Assembly (NCBI GenBank): GCA_001054945.1 | Contig: JVKJ01000003.1 | Location: forward strand, 124,001-188,000 | Source of the DNA: Corynebacterium falsenii | GTDB lineage: Bacteria; Actinomycetota; Actinomycetes; Mycobacteriales; Mycobacteriaceae | DNA length: 64,000 bases | Reading direction: 5' to 3' | Shown here: piece after piece, positions 1 to 8,082 of the stretch | How positions within the stretch are numbered: position 1 is the stretch's first letter | How the letters are laid out: every line of letters starts with the position of its first letter | The notes under the pieces: model-generated | The model's database searches: none | Told to the model about the DNA's origin: nothing | The model's input: the letters and a program-made list of their open reading frames with translations, nothing else | Program-made: the position numbers and the translations under genes

Positions 1-1
1 T

Positions 2-334
2 GGAAAGACCTCGCTGGTCGAGCACGATGGAACGGGTGTACTGCGGGACGTGCCGAGCCCGTTCCAGGTAACGCGCTACCACTCCCTGACCGTGGATGCG
101 GCCACGGTGCCGGAGGAACTGACTGTCACGGGGCGAGTCCGCAGCGGGATGATCATGGCGATGCGGCACCGCGAACTGCCGATCCACAGCGTGCAATTCC
201 ACCCGGAGTCCGTGATGACTCAGTACGGCCATCGGATGATCGCCAATTGGTTGGAGGAGGCGGGGGCTGTCATTGATCCCGCGCTGCTCAATCGCCTTGA
301 GCAGGAGCAATTGGACGTCGTCGGGACTCACTGA
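2..334 (+). CDS. Glutamine amidotransferase component II (TrpG/PabA), 3' end only
   Basis: The gene is cut by the window start; about 110 C-terminal residues remain. The frame is open from base 2 and ends in TGA at 334. RYHSL and QFHPESV are class I amidotransferase signatures; the His and Glu of HPE complete the catalytic triad, whose Cys lies upstream of the window. Such subunits supply ammonia from glutamine to the chorismate-using partner that makes p-aminobenzoate or anthranilate. A pabA/trpG-like gene convergent with pknB is a familiar corynebacterial and mycobacterial arrangement, which favours the folate-type PabA role, but the sequence alone does not separate PabA from TrpG. Confidence 0.85.
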   Translation, partial: GKTSLVEHDGTGVLRDVPSPFQVTRYHSLTVDAATVPEELTVTGRVRSGMIMAMRHRELPIHSVQFHPESVMTQYGHRMIANWLEEAGAVIDPALLNRLEQEQLDVVGTH

Positions 335-357
335 GCGGGACCCTGGTGACCGACGGC

Positions 358-876
358 CTAACCGGGGTGACCCATGGCCTCGAGGAAGTTCCCGATCGTC
401 TGGTCAACCAATCTTTTCCGCTGAGGCATGGGGAGCATCAGGCATTGCGTGGTCACCCCATCGATCATGGCGAACAGCTGGCCGGCCTGGGCATCTGACA
501 TCCCGAAAGTGGTGAACCATGTCCGGATCTCGGAATCGAGCTGCTCCGCGGCCATTCGCAGTTTCTCGTCATTGACGGCGAGGGAGGTATAGGCGATCCA
601 CACGCGGGCTCGTCGATCGCGATGCTCATCCAACGGCAACCATTGTGCGACGTAGTCGGCCACGGTGTCGCATTCAGCGCTGGCTAGGTCCCGGTCAAAT
701 TGCTCGCCGACGTAGTCGAAGCCCGCCCGAACTAGATCGTTCTTGGTGCGGTAGTAATACTGCACCTGAGCTGGGGATACGTCGGCTGCCGCCGCGACGC
801 TTCGGACGCTGAGGGCACCGATTCCCCGCTCAGCGAGGACATTGAGGACGCCCTCCAGGATGCGCGTGGATCCCAT
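358..876 (-). CDS. TetR-family transcriptional regulator
   Basis: 172 residues with an N-terminal helix-turn-helix (around residues 20-45: SVAAAADVSPAQVQYYY) and a C-terminal ligand domain containing a conserved FAMIDGVTTQCLM segment, the usual TetR size and layout. The ATG at 876 is chosen; an in-frame TTG lies one codon upstream at 879. The purine-rich 3' end of the preceding gene (stop at 883-885) provides the ribosome-binding region, so the two genes are translationally close and probably one transcript. The palindrome at 1100-1128 upstream of the pair is the likely operator, suggesting autoregulation. The ligand is unknown. Confidence 0.85.
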   Translation of the reverse strand: MGSTRILEGVLNVLAERGIGALSVRSVAAAADVSPAQVQYYYRTKNDLVRAGFDYVGEQFDRDLASAECDTVADYVAQWLPLDEHRDRRARVWIAYTSLAVNDEKLRMAAEQLDSEIRTWFTTFGMSDAQAGQLFAMIDGVTTQCLMLPMPQRKRLVDQTIGNFLEAMGHPG

Positions 877-882
877 CAAATA

Positions 883-1083
883 CTATTTCTCTTCTTTCTT
901 GTCAGAGTGATTCTTCGACCACAGTGTAGCCGCCACGTCGCAGACGCCAAGAACGGCGATCACGGCGCCAGCCTGCCGCAAACCAATGATGGGAGTCTCG
1001 GTGTCGCGGAAGGCGAAGTACAGCGCCACCCCGCCAACCACCATGACGATGCCGACGATAAAGGACCATGTGTCACGGGACAT
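883..1083 (-). CDS. Small two-helix membrane protein, partner of the TetR gene
   Basis: 66 residues starting MSRDTWSF, with two hydrophobic helices (about residues 7-25 and 36-52) and a charged tail ending KKEEK. The start at 1083 is preferred over longer in-frame options because GAGAGG lies at the right distance upstream and the palindrome at 1100-1128 would otherwise fall inside the coding region. It is followed almost directly by the TetR gene. I do not recognise a family; the context suggests a small membrane protein controlled by that regulator. Confidence 0.65.
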   Translation of the reverse strand: MSRDTWSFIVGIVMVVGGVALYFAFRDTETPIIGLRQAGAVIAVLGVCDVAATLWSKNHSDKKEEK

Positions 1084-1099
1084 CTCAAAACCTCTCGTA

Positions 1100-1128
1100 C
1101 TATACGAATGTATAATACAACTGTATAG
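1100..1128. promoter_or_regulatory. 29-bp palindromic operator upstream of the TetR operon
   Basis: A dyad centred on 1114: outer half-sites CTATAC (1100-1105) and GTATAG (1123-1128), inner half-sites TGTAT and ATACA around a single central A (1109-1119). It lies 17 bp upstream of the small membrane gene. Two nested symmetric pairs about one centre are typical of TetR operators; assignment to the regulator at 358-876 is inferred. Confidence 0.65.
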
Positions 1129-1211
1129 CCCGCCGGGGACGACGGCAAGAGGGTCACGCGCATTGCGAAATTTTTGGAACACGGTGAGTGGGAATACATT
1201 TCGGGGCGACA

Positions 1212-1249
1212 AAGCCCCCCGCTGCTGGCCACCGCCCCTAATGGGGGCC
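1212..1249 (-). terminator. Possible weak terminator after pknB
   Basis: On the minus strand a CCCCC/GGGGG-type stem with a long loop follows the pknB stop and ends in a short T tract (CTTTG). The T run is poor, so this is a weak call. Confidence 0.25.
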
Positions 1250-1257
1250 GGGAAACC

Positions 1258-3327
1258 CTATGGCAACAGGGAGAACACGTACACGCCCACCGTGATCGCG
1301 CTATCGCGATTCACCATCGCCCCGGGCTGCACAGACTGATCCGAGATCTTGTCCACATCCGGAAGGTTGCTCGTGTTCGTGTTGTGGCGAGACAGCTTAT
1401 CTGGGCTTCCGCGCCATCCGGCCTGCTGCAGTTCCTGAAGAACCTCGCTGTAGGTCTTGCCCTTCAGGTTCGGCATGGAGAAAAGGTTGCCCTTGCTGAC
1501 CTGCAGCTGCACCTCGGAACCTCGCGGCAACTCCGATCCCTCCTGGGATGCGGACAGTACCGTGTTTTCCGGCTTCTCGGAATCAACCAGAGTCGTGTTC
1601 ACCGTGAAGCCGGCAGCTTCCAGGTTGGCCTTCGCCCCGTCGAGGTTTTGCCCGGTCACATTCGGAACCCGCACTTGCTCCACGCCGGTGGAGACGGTGA
1701 TGCTCACCTTTGTCCCCTTCGAAACCTGGCTTCCCTGCGCAGGATTCTGGGTGATGACCTGCCCCTTCGGGACGTCCTTACTGGGCTGCTCCTTCACAGT
1801 GGGATTCAGCTCAAGCCCGGCCTGCTGCAAAGCGTCGCGGGCCTGCGAGGTCGTCATCCCCGTCAAATCCGGAATATCCGTAATTTCCTTGCCCGTACTG
1901 ACCAGCAGGTTCACTCGTGTTCCAGAGGGAACCGTGGAGTCCGCGCCGGGTTCCGTGCCGATCGCATTGTTCCGAGGGATATTCGCGTCCGGCCGATCGG
2001 TACTATCCACCTTCAAGCCGGCATCCTTCAGCTTTTGTTCGGCCTCCGCGCGCGGGAGGTTAGCCACGTCGGGGACCTTCACGTTCGTCTGCTGTGCCGG
2101 AGCCGGCGACTTGTCCTGGGACAGGTAGTGGTAGGCGGCGAAGGCGCCCCCGCCAACGACACCCAGCACCACCAGGGTCCACAGCACGGGGATCCACCAG
2201 CGATTGCGGTGCCGGTCTTCCGCCTCGTAGTACTCGGGCTCGCGCTCCGGGTCGTGTGCGGGAAGGTCACGGCCCGCGGGCGGTTGCCCTCCCTCCATTC
2301 CAGACGCCATTCCGGGCTCGTCATTGTGGCGATCGGCCAGGGCATGCGCGCCCGCCGCGCCTGCGGTGCCGGCAGCAGCGGCATGAGCCCCGCCCGTCCC
2401 ATTGCCGGAGGAGGGCATGACAGACGTTGTCGCATCGTCCGGCGCGTAGGCCTGCGCCACCAGCGGCAACTGATCCTCCGATAGACGGTGCAGGTCAGTG
2501 GCCATTTCCGCGGCATCGTCGTAGCGATCCGTGGGGTTTTTCGCCATGGCGTACAGCGCGATCGCGTCCAGAGAGATGGCCTCGCGGTGCGACAGGTGCA
2601 TGCCCGGCACCTTGGACGGCGGAGTGGGCTCGTCCTGCACGTGCTGGAAGGCTACCGAGAACGGAGACTCGCCTTCGAAGGGTGGACGGCCGGTGGCTAG
2701 CTCATAGAACACACACCCGGTGGCGTAAATATCTGAGCGGCTATCCGCCGACTTCCCACGGGCCTGTTCCGGTGACAGGTACTGCGCCGTACCAATAACG
2801 GCGGCCGTCTGAGTCATCGCCGCCGAGGAATCGGACAGAGCGCGGGCAATGCCGAAGTCCATCACCTTCACCGCGCCCGTGTTCGTGATCATGATGTTGG
2901 CGGGCTTGATGTCGCGGTGGATAATTCCCGCTTCGTGCGAGAAGTGCAGGGCATCGGCCACGCGGGACATCACTGATGCCGCATCGTTGAGGCGCATCTT
3001 GCCATGGTCTTGGATGATGTCGCGCAGTGTCTCGCCGTACACGCGCTCCATGACGATGTACGGCACCTCGCCATCGGCCGGGCTGGTCTGGCCCGTGTCA
3101 TACACGGCGACGATCGCGGGATGATTCAGCTTCGCCGCGTTCTGTGCCTCGCGGCGGAAGCGCTCCAAGAAAGTGTGATCGCGGGCCAGATCGGGTCGCA
3201 TCATCTTCACGGCCACGTCACGGCCCAGCAGCTCATCCGTCGCCGCGTAGACATCGGACATGCCGCCGGTGCCGATCTTTGCCCCCAGGCGATAGCGGTC
3301 GCCAAGGGTGGTGCCGTTGCGATCCAT
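1258..3327 (-). CDS. pknB: Serine/threonine protein kinase PknB with four PASTA domains
   Basis: 689 residues. The N-terminal kinase domain has the glycine loop GTGGMS, Lys41 (VAVK), the catalytic loop HRDIKPANIM, DFG (VMDFGIA) and a TQT-containing activation loop before GTAQYLSPEQ. A juxtamembrane linker leads to one membrane helix near residues 378-401, then four extracellular PASTA repeats from about residue 414, each with a V/IPDL or VPNV start. The family senses muropeptide or lipid II and phosphorylates division and peptidoglycan proteins. It is the last gene of the minus-strand operon, 137 bp after pknA, with a good site (AGGAAAGAGG) before ATG 3327. Length and PASTA number match corynebacterial PknB. 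Confidence 0.97.
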   Translation of the reverse strand: MDRNGTTLGDRYRLGAKIGTGGMSDVYAATDELLGRDVAVKMMRPDLARDHTFLERFRREAQNAAKLNHPAIVAVYDTGQTSPADGEVPYIVMERVYGETLRDIIQDHGKMRLNDAASVMSRVADALHFSHEAGIIHRDIKPANIMITNTGAVKVMDFGIARALSDSSAAMTQTAAVIGTAQYLSPEQARGKSADSRSDIYATGCVFYELATGRPPFEGESPFSVAFQHVQDEPTPPSKVPGMHLSHREAISLDAIALYAMAKNPTDRYDDAAEMATDLHRLSEDQLPLVAQAYAPDDATTSVMPSSGNGTGGAHAAAAGTAGAAGAHALADRHNDEPGMASGMEGGQPPAGRDLPAHDPEREPEYYEAEDRHRNRWWIPVLWTLVVLGVVGGGAFAAYHYLSQDKSPAPAQQTNVKVPDVANLPRAEAEQKLKDAGLKVDSTDRPDANIPRNNAIGTEPGADSTVPSGTRVNLLVSTGKEITDIPDLTGMTTSQARDALQQAGLELNPTVKEQPSKDVPKGQVITQNPAQGSQVSKGTKVSITVSTGVEQVRVPNVTGQNLDGAKANLEAAGFTVNTTLVDSEKPENTVLSASQEGSELPRGSEVQLQVSKGNLFSMPNLKGKTYSEVLQELQQAGWRGSPDKLSRHNTNTSNLPDVDKISDQSVQPGAMVNRDSAITVGVYVFSLLP

Positions 3328-3464
3328 TCCTGGCCTCTTTCCTCGCTCTGTGGCTATGTCTTCGTGTACGTGGTCTTCAGGTACGTGGTGCGGTTAAAGA
3401 AATCCTCGTTACAGGATAGTCGACAACTGACACTTCCAACGCACCCGTAACACCATTCTGCAGG

Positions 3465-5288
3465 TTATATCGTCAACCCGGCCGGCGGTGCGGTACCTGC
3501 CTGCCCGGCGCCCGAGGTCGGTTGAACGTCGGCGCCCGACGCTCCTGAAGCGCCGTTCCCGCCGGTCGACGGCCCCGCAGCACCGTTGCCGGAGGGCTGG
3601 CCAGCATTCGTATTCCCGCCGGACTGTCCTTCCGTGGAGGCGCCTCCGGTTGACTGGTCCTGCCCGTTACCGGAGCCACCATTCGAGGACGTGGTGTTCG
3701 CTCCACCATTCCCATTGCCATTGTTGTGGCCGGTGGTGGCCCCGCCGTTGCCGTTGCCATTGCCAGAGTTATGGCCGCCCTGGTTGCCGTTGCCCGGTTG
3801 CTGCCCACTAGATGGTTGTTCATGCGAGGGCTGCTCGTGTGGCGCCTGCTGCCCGGGCTCGCTCCCGGAGCCACCCTCCAGAGGCTGGTCTGCTTGCCCG
3901 CCGCTGGTGTCTGTGCTGTATTCGCCGCCGGAAGTGCCACCCTGGCCACCCGATGACTCCCCGCCGCTTCCGCTCTCCGGGGTGGAGGTCACCTCATTGG
4001 TGATTGTCGTGGTCGAGTTGCCCGGAGCGGGCGCGTCATTACCACTGAGCAGCACGTACAGCAGAATGCCCAGAGCCAGCAGCCCGCCGCCACCCACGAT
4101 CAGCAGCGGCAGCGTGCCCTTCCGGTCTTCTGGCTTGTTCGCCGCGCTGGCGCCCGGCCGGCGCGCCGGCGCGACGTGGGGTGCCATGGAGATATTCCCT
4201 GACGGGGACACGTCCTCGCGAGGGCGAACCGGGGCAGGGCGGCGTCCCAAATCATCGTGAACTGGGGGGACGGTGTTACCCGGGCCGGTCGCGACCTGGG
4301 CGATGCGGTCGGTGAGTGGATTGTCATCGACGGGGACCTCGGGCACCCGGTGCGGGCGCGGGGGCAGCTCCCCATTGCGCACGAACACCGTGGCCTTGGC
4401 CAGCTCATCGCCGTCGGCGTAGCGGGAGTGCGGCGCCTTGCGCATGCAAATCTCAACGAGCGCTCGCATGGGATCGGAGATGCGTTCCGGCAACGGCGCG
4501 GGCGCGTCATTGATGTGCTTGATCGCGACGGACACAGAATTATCGCCGCTAAATGGACGTTCGCCCATCAGCGCCTCGTAGGCCACCACGCCCAGGGAAT
4601 AGATATCGGATTCCGGCCCTACACTCATTCCTTGGGCCTGCTCCGGCGACACGTATTGCGCCGTGCCCACCACCATGCCCGTGCGGGTCAGCGGCACGGC
4701 GGCGGCAGCCTTGGCGATGCCGAAGTCCGAAATCTTCACCACGCCCTGGGACGTGATCAGGAGGTTGCCCGGCTTGATGTCGCGATGGACCAGGCCAAAG
4801 CCGTGGATCGCCTGCAGGCCGATGGCGGCCTGGGTGAGGATGTCCAGCACCATGGCCTCGGGGAGGACACGCTCGCGGGAGAGGACGTCCGCGAGGGATT
4901 CGCCGCGGATGTACTCCATGATGATGAAGCAGAAGTTCGCGCCGTTGTCCTGCACCTCGCCGTAGTGATAGGTGCGCACGACATTGTCATTGATGATCTT
5001 CTCGGCGACCTCGGCCTCATTGCGGAAGCGCGTGCGGAACTCGTGATTCTCGGTGTACTCGGGCTTGAGGATTTTCACGGCCACGTCGCGCTCGAGTTTG
5101 TTGTCCCACGCCAGCCACACGACGGACATGCCGCCGCGCCCCACGATCCAGTTCAGCTCGTAACGCCCTCCCAGCAGGCGTTGCGTCCGTTCGATGTCCG
5201 TGCGGTCGGGCCCGCCGGGTCGGTAGGGCGAATTGCGCAGGGGCTTTTCGCCGATGCGCTGGGAATTCTCGCGTGTGTTATCTGACAT
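3465..5288 (-). CDS. pknA: Serine/threonine protein kinase PknA with a Gly/Asn-rich extracellular tail
   Basis: 607 residues. The kinase domain starts near residue 43: GRGGMS loop, Lys72 (VAVKIL), HRDIKPGNLL, ISDFGIA and GTAQYVSPEQ. A single membrane helix lies around residues 390-412. About 195 residues beyond it are predicted outside the cell and consist of Ser, Gly, Asn, Gln and Thr runs with GNGNGG-type repeats and no PASTA domain. Family members phosphorylate division and peptidoglycan proteins together with PknB. The start lies 10 bp after the pbpA stop, so it belongs to the fhaA-pknB operon. The tail looks longer and more repetitive than usual; its role is unknown. Confidence 0.95.
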   Translation of the reverse strand: MSDNTRENSQRIGEKPLRNSPYRPGGPDRTDIERTQRLLGGRYELNWIVGRGGMSVVWLAWDNKLERDVAVKILKPEYTENHEFRTRFRNEAEVAEKIINDNVVRTYHYGEVQDNGANFCFIIMEYIRGESLADVLSRERVLPEAMVLDILTQAAIGLQAIHGFGLVHRDIKPGNLLITSQGVVKISDFGIAKAAAAVPLTRTGMVVGTAQYVSPEQAQGMSVGPESDIYSLGVVAYEALMGERPFSGDNSVSVAIKHINDAPAPLPERISDPMRALVEICMRKAPHSRYADGDELAKATVFVRNGELPPRPHRVPEVPVDDNPLTDRIAQVATGPGNTVPPVHDDLGRRPAPVRPREDVSPSGNISMAPHVAPARRPGASAANKPEDRKGTLPLLIVGGGGLLALGILLYVLLSGNDAPAPGNSTTTITNEVTSTPESGSGGESSGGQGGTSGGEYSTDTSGGQADQPLEGGSGSEPGQQAPHEQPSHEQPSSGQQPGNGNQGGHNSGNGNGNGGATTGHNNGNGNGGANTTSSNGGSGNGQDQSTGGASTEGQSGGNTNAGQPSGNGAAGPSTGGNGASGASGADVQPTSGAGQAGTAPPAGLTI

Positions 5289-5298
5289 GCTGCTGTTA

Positions 5299-6747
5299 CT
5301 ACTTCGCCTTGTTCACTGCTTGGTTAATAACGGCCCGTCCAATGGGGGCTGCAACACTACCACCGGTCGCTTCCTGCCCACGGTTACCGCCGTTTTCGAC
5401 CAGCACGGCGACAGCCACGTCGCCTGTGGTGGAGAAGGCGATGTACCAGGCGTGCGGGTTGGAGTTACGGGAATCCTCGCCGTGCTCCGCGGTGCCGGTC
5501 TTGGAGGCGATGTCGGACTGCCCATTGCCCCAGCTCTCGGAGGCCTTCATCAGTTCTGTGATCTGGTCGCTGACGTCCTTGGGGATGGCCTCTCCCGCCT
5601 TGTGCGGCTTCCCGGTGATCAACGGCTTCAGGTCTGCGCCGGTGACCTTGCTCACCAGGTAGGGGCTCATGCGCACTCCGCCGTTGGCGATGGTGGCGGC
5701 GATTTCGGCGTTCTGCAGCGGGGTGAGGGCCACGTCGCGCTGCCCGATCGCGGACTGTCCCAGTGCCGCAGCGTCCGGGATGTCACCGATCGTGGAGGGC
5801 TGAACGGGCAGGCCCATCTTGTCCTCGCGCCCGCCGATGCCGAAGTCCTCGGCGACCTTCTTGAACTTGTCCGTGCCGTGCTTAATGCCCGTCTCCACGA
5901 AGGGGACGTTGCAGGACCGACGGAACGCCTCGAACAGGGTCGTCTCAGAGCCGCCGCCACAGGTACTGCCGTTGTAGTTTTCCAGCGTGGTCTCCGTGCC
6001 CGGCAGGGTCGTGTTTTGCGCGGCGGAGACCGGGGTGTCCTTGGAATCGCCGTCCATGAGCGCCGCCGCCGTCGTGATCACCTTGAAGGTTGAGCCCGGG
6101 GGTTGAGTCTGTTGGGTCGCCCGGTTCAGCAGCGGGGCATCGGGGTCCTGGGACAGTTGGTTGAAGTTGGTCTCCTGTTGGTCGCCCGGGACCTCGACCA
6201 GGCTGCTGGGGTTGAAGGAGGGGGTGGACGCCATCGCCAAGACCTCACCCGTCGACGGCCGCAGCGCGACCACGGAACCGGAGTACCCATTAGCAGATAG
6301 TTGGTCGTGCGCCACCTGCTGCACATCGGGATCCAGGGTGAGCTCCACGTTGGCACCGCGGGCTTCCTTGCCGGTCAGCTTGTCCCACGTGCGCTGCGTG
6401 AACAGGGCATCATCCTCGCCGGTGAGGATGGAGTTCTGGCTGGATTCAATGCCGGCCGCACCGAATCGGGGAGACAGGTAGCCTTCAACCGGCGCGAAGG
6501 TCTCGGGGCTGGTGACGTATTTCCGGTGGTACACGCCGTTCTCATCGGCCACCGATTGCGCGAGGACCTGGCCGCCCGCCGAGATCTGGCCACGCTGGCG
6601 CATCTGCGCCTCCAGGAACTGGCGGGAGTTCTTCGGATTGTGGGCCAGCGAATCCGTCTGGAAGGACTGAATGAACGTGAGGTTCGCGATGAGGGCGAGG
6701 ATCAACACGAAGCTGAAAATCGTCACCGCGCGGATGGAGCGATTCAC
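5299..6747 (-). CDS. pbpA: Class B penicillin-binding protein (PbpA)
   Basis: 482 residues: an N-terminal membrane anchor (about residues 9-29), a dimerisation region, and a transpeptidase domain with the three active-site motifs in order: STFK (nucleophile Ser near 218), SCN near 278 and KTG near 414. Such proteins cross-link peptidoglycan at the septum or poles with a SEDS glycosyltransferase. The upstream gene is exactly that partner (RodA), and its stop overlaps this start by 4 bp (ATGA), so the two are likely co-translated. The kinases downstream are known regulators of PbpA-type proteins in relatives. Confidence 0.96.
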   Translation of the reverse strand: MNRSIRAVTIFSFVLILALIANLTFIQSFQTDSLAHNPKNSRQFLEAQMRQRGQISAGGQVLAQSVADENGVYHRKYVTSPETFAPVEGYLSPRFGAAGIESSQNSILTGEDDALFTQRTWDKLTGKEARGANVELTLDPDVQQVAHDQLSANGYSGSVVALRPSTGEVLAMASTPSFNPSSLVEVPGDQQETNFNQLSQDPDAPLLNRATQQTQPPGSTFKVITTAAALMDGDSKDTPVSAAQNTTLPGTETTLENYNGSTCGGGSETTLFEAFRRSCNVPFVETGIKHGTDKFKKVAEDFGIGGREDKMGLPVQPSTIGDIPDAAALGQSAIGQRDVALTPLQNAEIAATIANGGVRMSPYLVSKVTGADLKPLITGKPHKAGEAIPKDVSDQITELMKASESWGNGQSDIASKTGTAEHGEDSRNSNPHAWYIAFSTTGDVAVAVLVENGGNRGQEATGGSVAAPIGRAVINQAVNKAK

Positions 6748-8081
6748 TGTTGGGCCTCCTTTGGCTTGTGGGCCACATCAGAGATGCGGAGGATCAGCGC
6801 CAGCAATACGTAGTTCGCGAGGAGTGAGGAACCACCGTGAGCCAGGAAGGGAGTGGTCAGGCCGGTCATGGGCATGAGGCGGGATACGCCGCCGGTGACC
6901 ACGAACACCTGGATGGCGATGGTCAGCGCCAGCCCGGAGGCGACGAGCTTGCCATAGGAGTCGCGGACCAACAGGGCGGTGGTGAAGCCGCGGGAGACGA
7001 AGATGGCGTACAGGATCAGTACAGCCGCGAGGCCGAAGAGGCCCAGCTCTTCGCCGATGGCAGCGAGGATGAAGTCCGAGTGAGCCACGGGGATCTGCTG
7101 GGGGTAGCCCTCTCCCAGGCCGGTGCCTGTGATACCACCCCAGGACATGCCGAACAGCGCCTGCGAGAGCTGGAATCCATTGCCGTCGTAGTTAGCGATG
7201 GGGTCTATGAAGTTGCTCACGCGGGCTTGGATCTTGTCGGAGATCTGGTACACGCCCACGGCGCCGATAGCCGCCAGGCCGAGGCCGATGACGAGCCAGG
7301 AGGATCGGCCAGTGGCCATGAACAGCATCCCGAGCACGGTGCCGAACAGCAGCAACGCGGGGCCAAAGTCATTCTGCGCGGCGGAGATGACCAGCGCGAG
7401 GCCCCACACCAGCAGGATGGGGCCCAGGTCGCGCACGCGCGGGAATTGCAGGCCCATCACGCGCTTGCCGGCCACGGTGAACAATCGTCGCTTGTTGACC
7501 AGCAGCATCGCGAAGAACAGCAGGAGCATGATCTTGGCGAATTCCGCGGGCTGGATGCTGAATGGGCCGATGGAAATCCACACGTTCGCATCCGCGTTCA
7601 TGGAGGTCGGCCACACAATCGGCAGTGCGTTCAGCACCAGCCCGGCCAGCCCCAGAATGTAGGAGTAGTCCTGCAGGGAGCGGTGGTCCTTGAGGAACAC
7701 GAGGACCAGCAGCATGAGAACCACGCCGATGACGGTCCACATCATCTGGGAATTGGCGAGGCTGAGACCGGTGGCCAGATCGAGCCGGTAGATGATCAGC
7801 AGGCCGAGCCCGTTGAGCATCGCAGCGACCGGGAGCAGTACCTGATCGGCCTCCGGTGCCTTCCACAGCATCACCAGGTGAGCCACCAGGAAGGTGATGA
7901 GGTATCCACCAGTAACCACAAAAATGTTTCCGGTGAGCTCATTGCCCTGGGACAGTTCCAGGGCCACGATCGCGGCGAGAAGCACGAGGGCGGACAGAAG
8001 AAGCAATCCCGCTTCGATCTTGCGTCCAAAAAGGTTAAACCCTGTGGCCCGAGCGGGCGCTTCTACGTTGTGGCTCGTCAT
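6744..8081 (-). CDS. rodA: SEDS-family peptidoglycan glycosyltransferase RodA/FtsW
   Basis: 445 residues, almost entirely hydrophobic with about twelve membrane helices. GEELGLFG and the C-terminal LPMTG/LPFLSYGG-equivalent LMPMTGLTTPFLAHGGSS are SEDS hallmarks. SEDS proteins polymerise lipid II glycan strands while a class B PBP cross-links them. It overlaps pbpA by 4 bp and starts 1 bp after the pstP stop, so it is tightly embedded in the operon. Genes in this position are called rodA (also ftsW-like); the operon position supports RodA over the division FtsW of the dcw cluster. Confidence 0.95.
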   Translation of the reverse strand: MTSHNVEAPARATGFNLFGRKIEAGLLLLSALVLLAAIVALELSQGNELTGNIFVVTGGYLITFLVAHLVMLWKAPEADQVLLPVAAMLNGLGLLIIYRLDLATGLSLANSQMMWTVIGVVLMLLVLVFLKDHRSLQDYSYILGLAGLVLNALPIVWPTSMNADANVWISIGPFSIQPAEFAKIMLLLFFAMLLVNKRRLFTVAGKRVMGLQFPRVRDLGPILLVWGLALVISAAQNDFGPALLLFGTVLGMLFMATGRSSWLVIGLGLAAIGAVGVYQISDKIQARVSNFIDPIANYDGNGFQLSQALFGMSWGGITGTGLGEGYPQQIPVAHSDFILAAIGEELGLFGLAAVLILYAIFVSRGFTTALLVRDSYGKLVASGLALTIAIQVFVVTGGVSRLMPMTGLTTPFLAHGGSSLLANYVLLALILRISDVAHKPKEAQQ

Positions 8082-8082
8082 G

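Noticed and set aside
3586-4260. Plus-strand Pro-rich frame
   Set aside because: It is the antisense of the Gly/Asn-rich PknA tail; the repeats explain its openness.
4257-5285. Long plus-strand frame opposite the PknA kinase domain
   Set aside because: Antisense shadow of a conserved kinase; no family motifs of its own.
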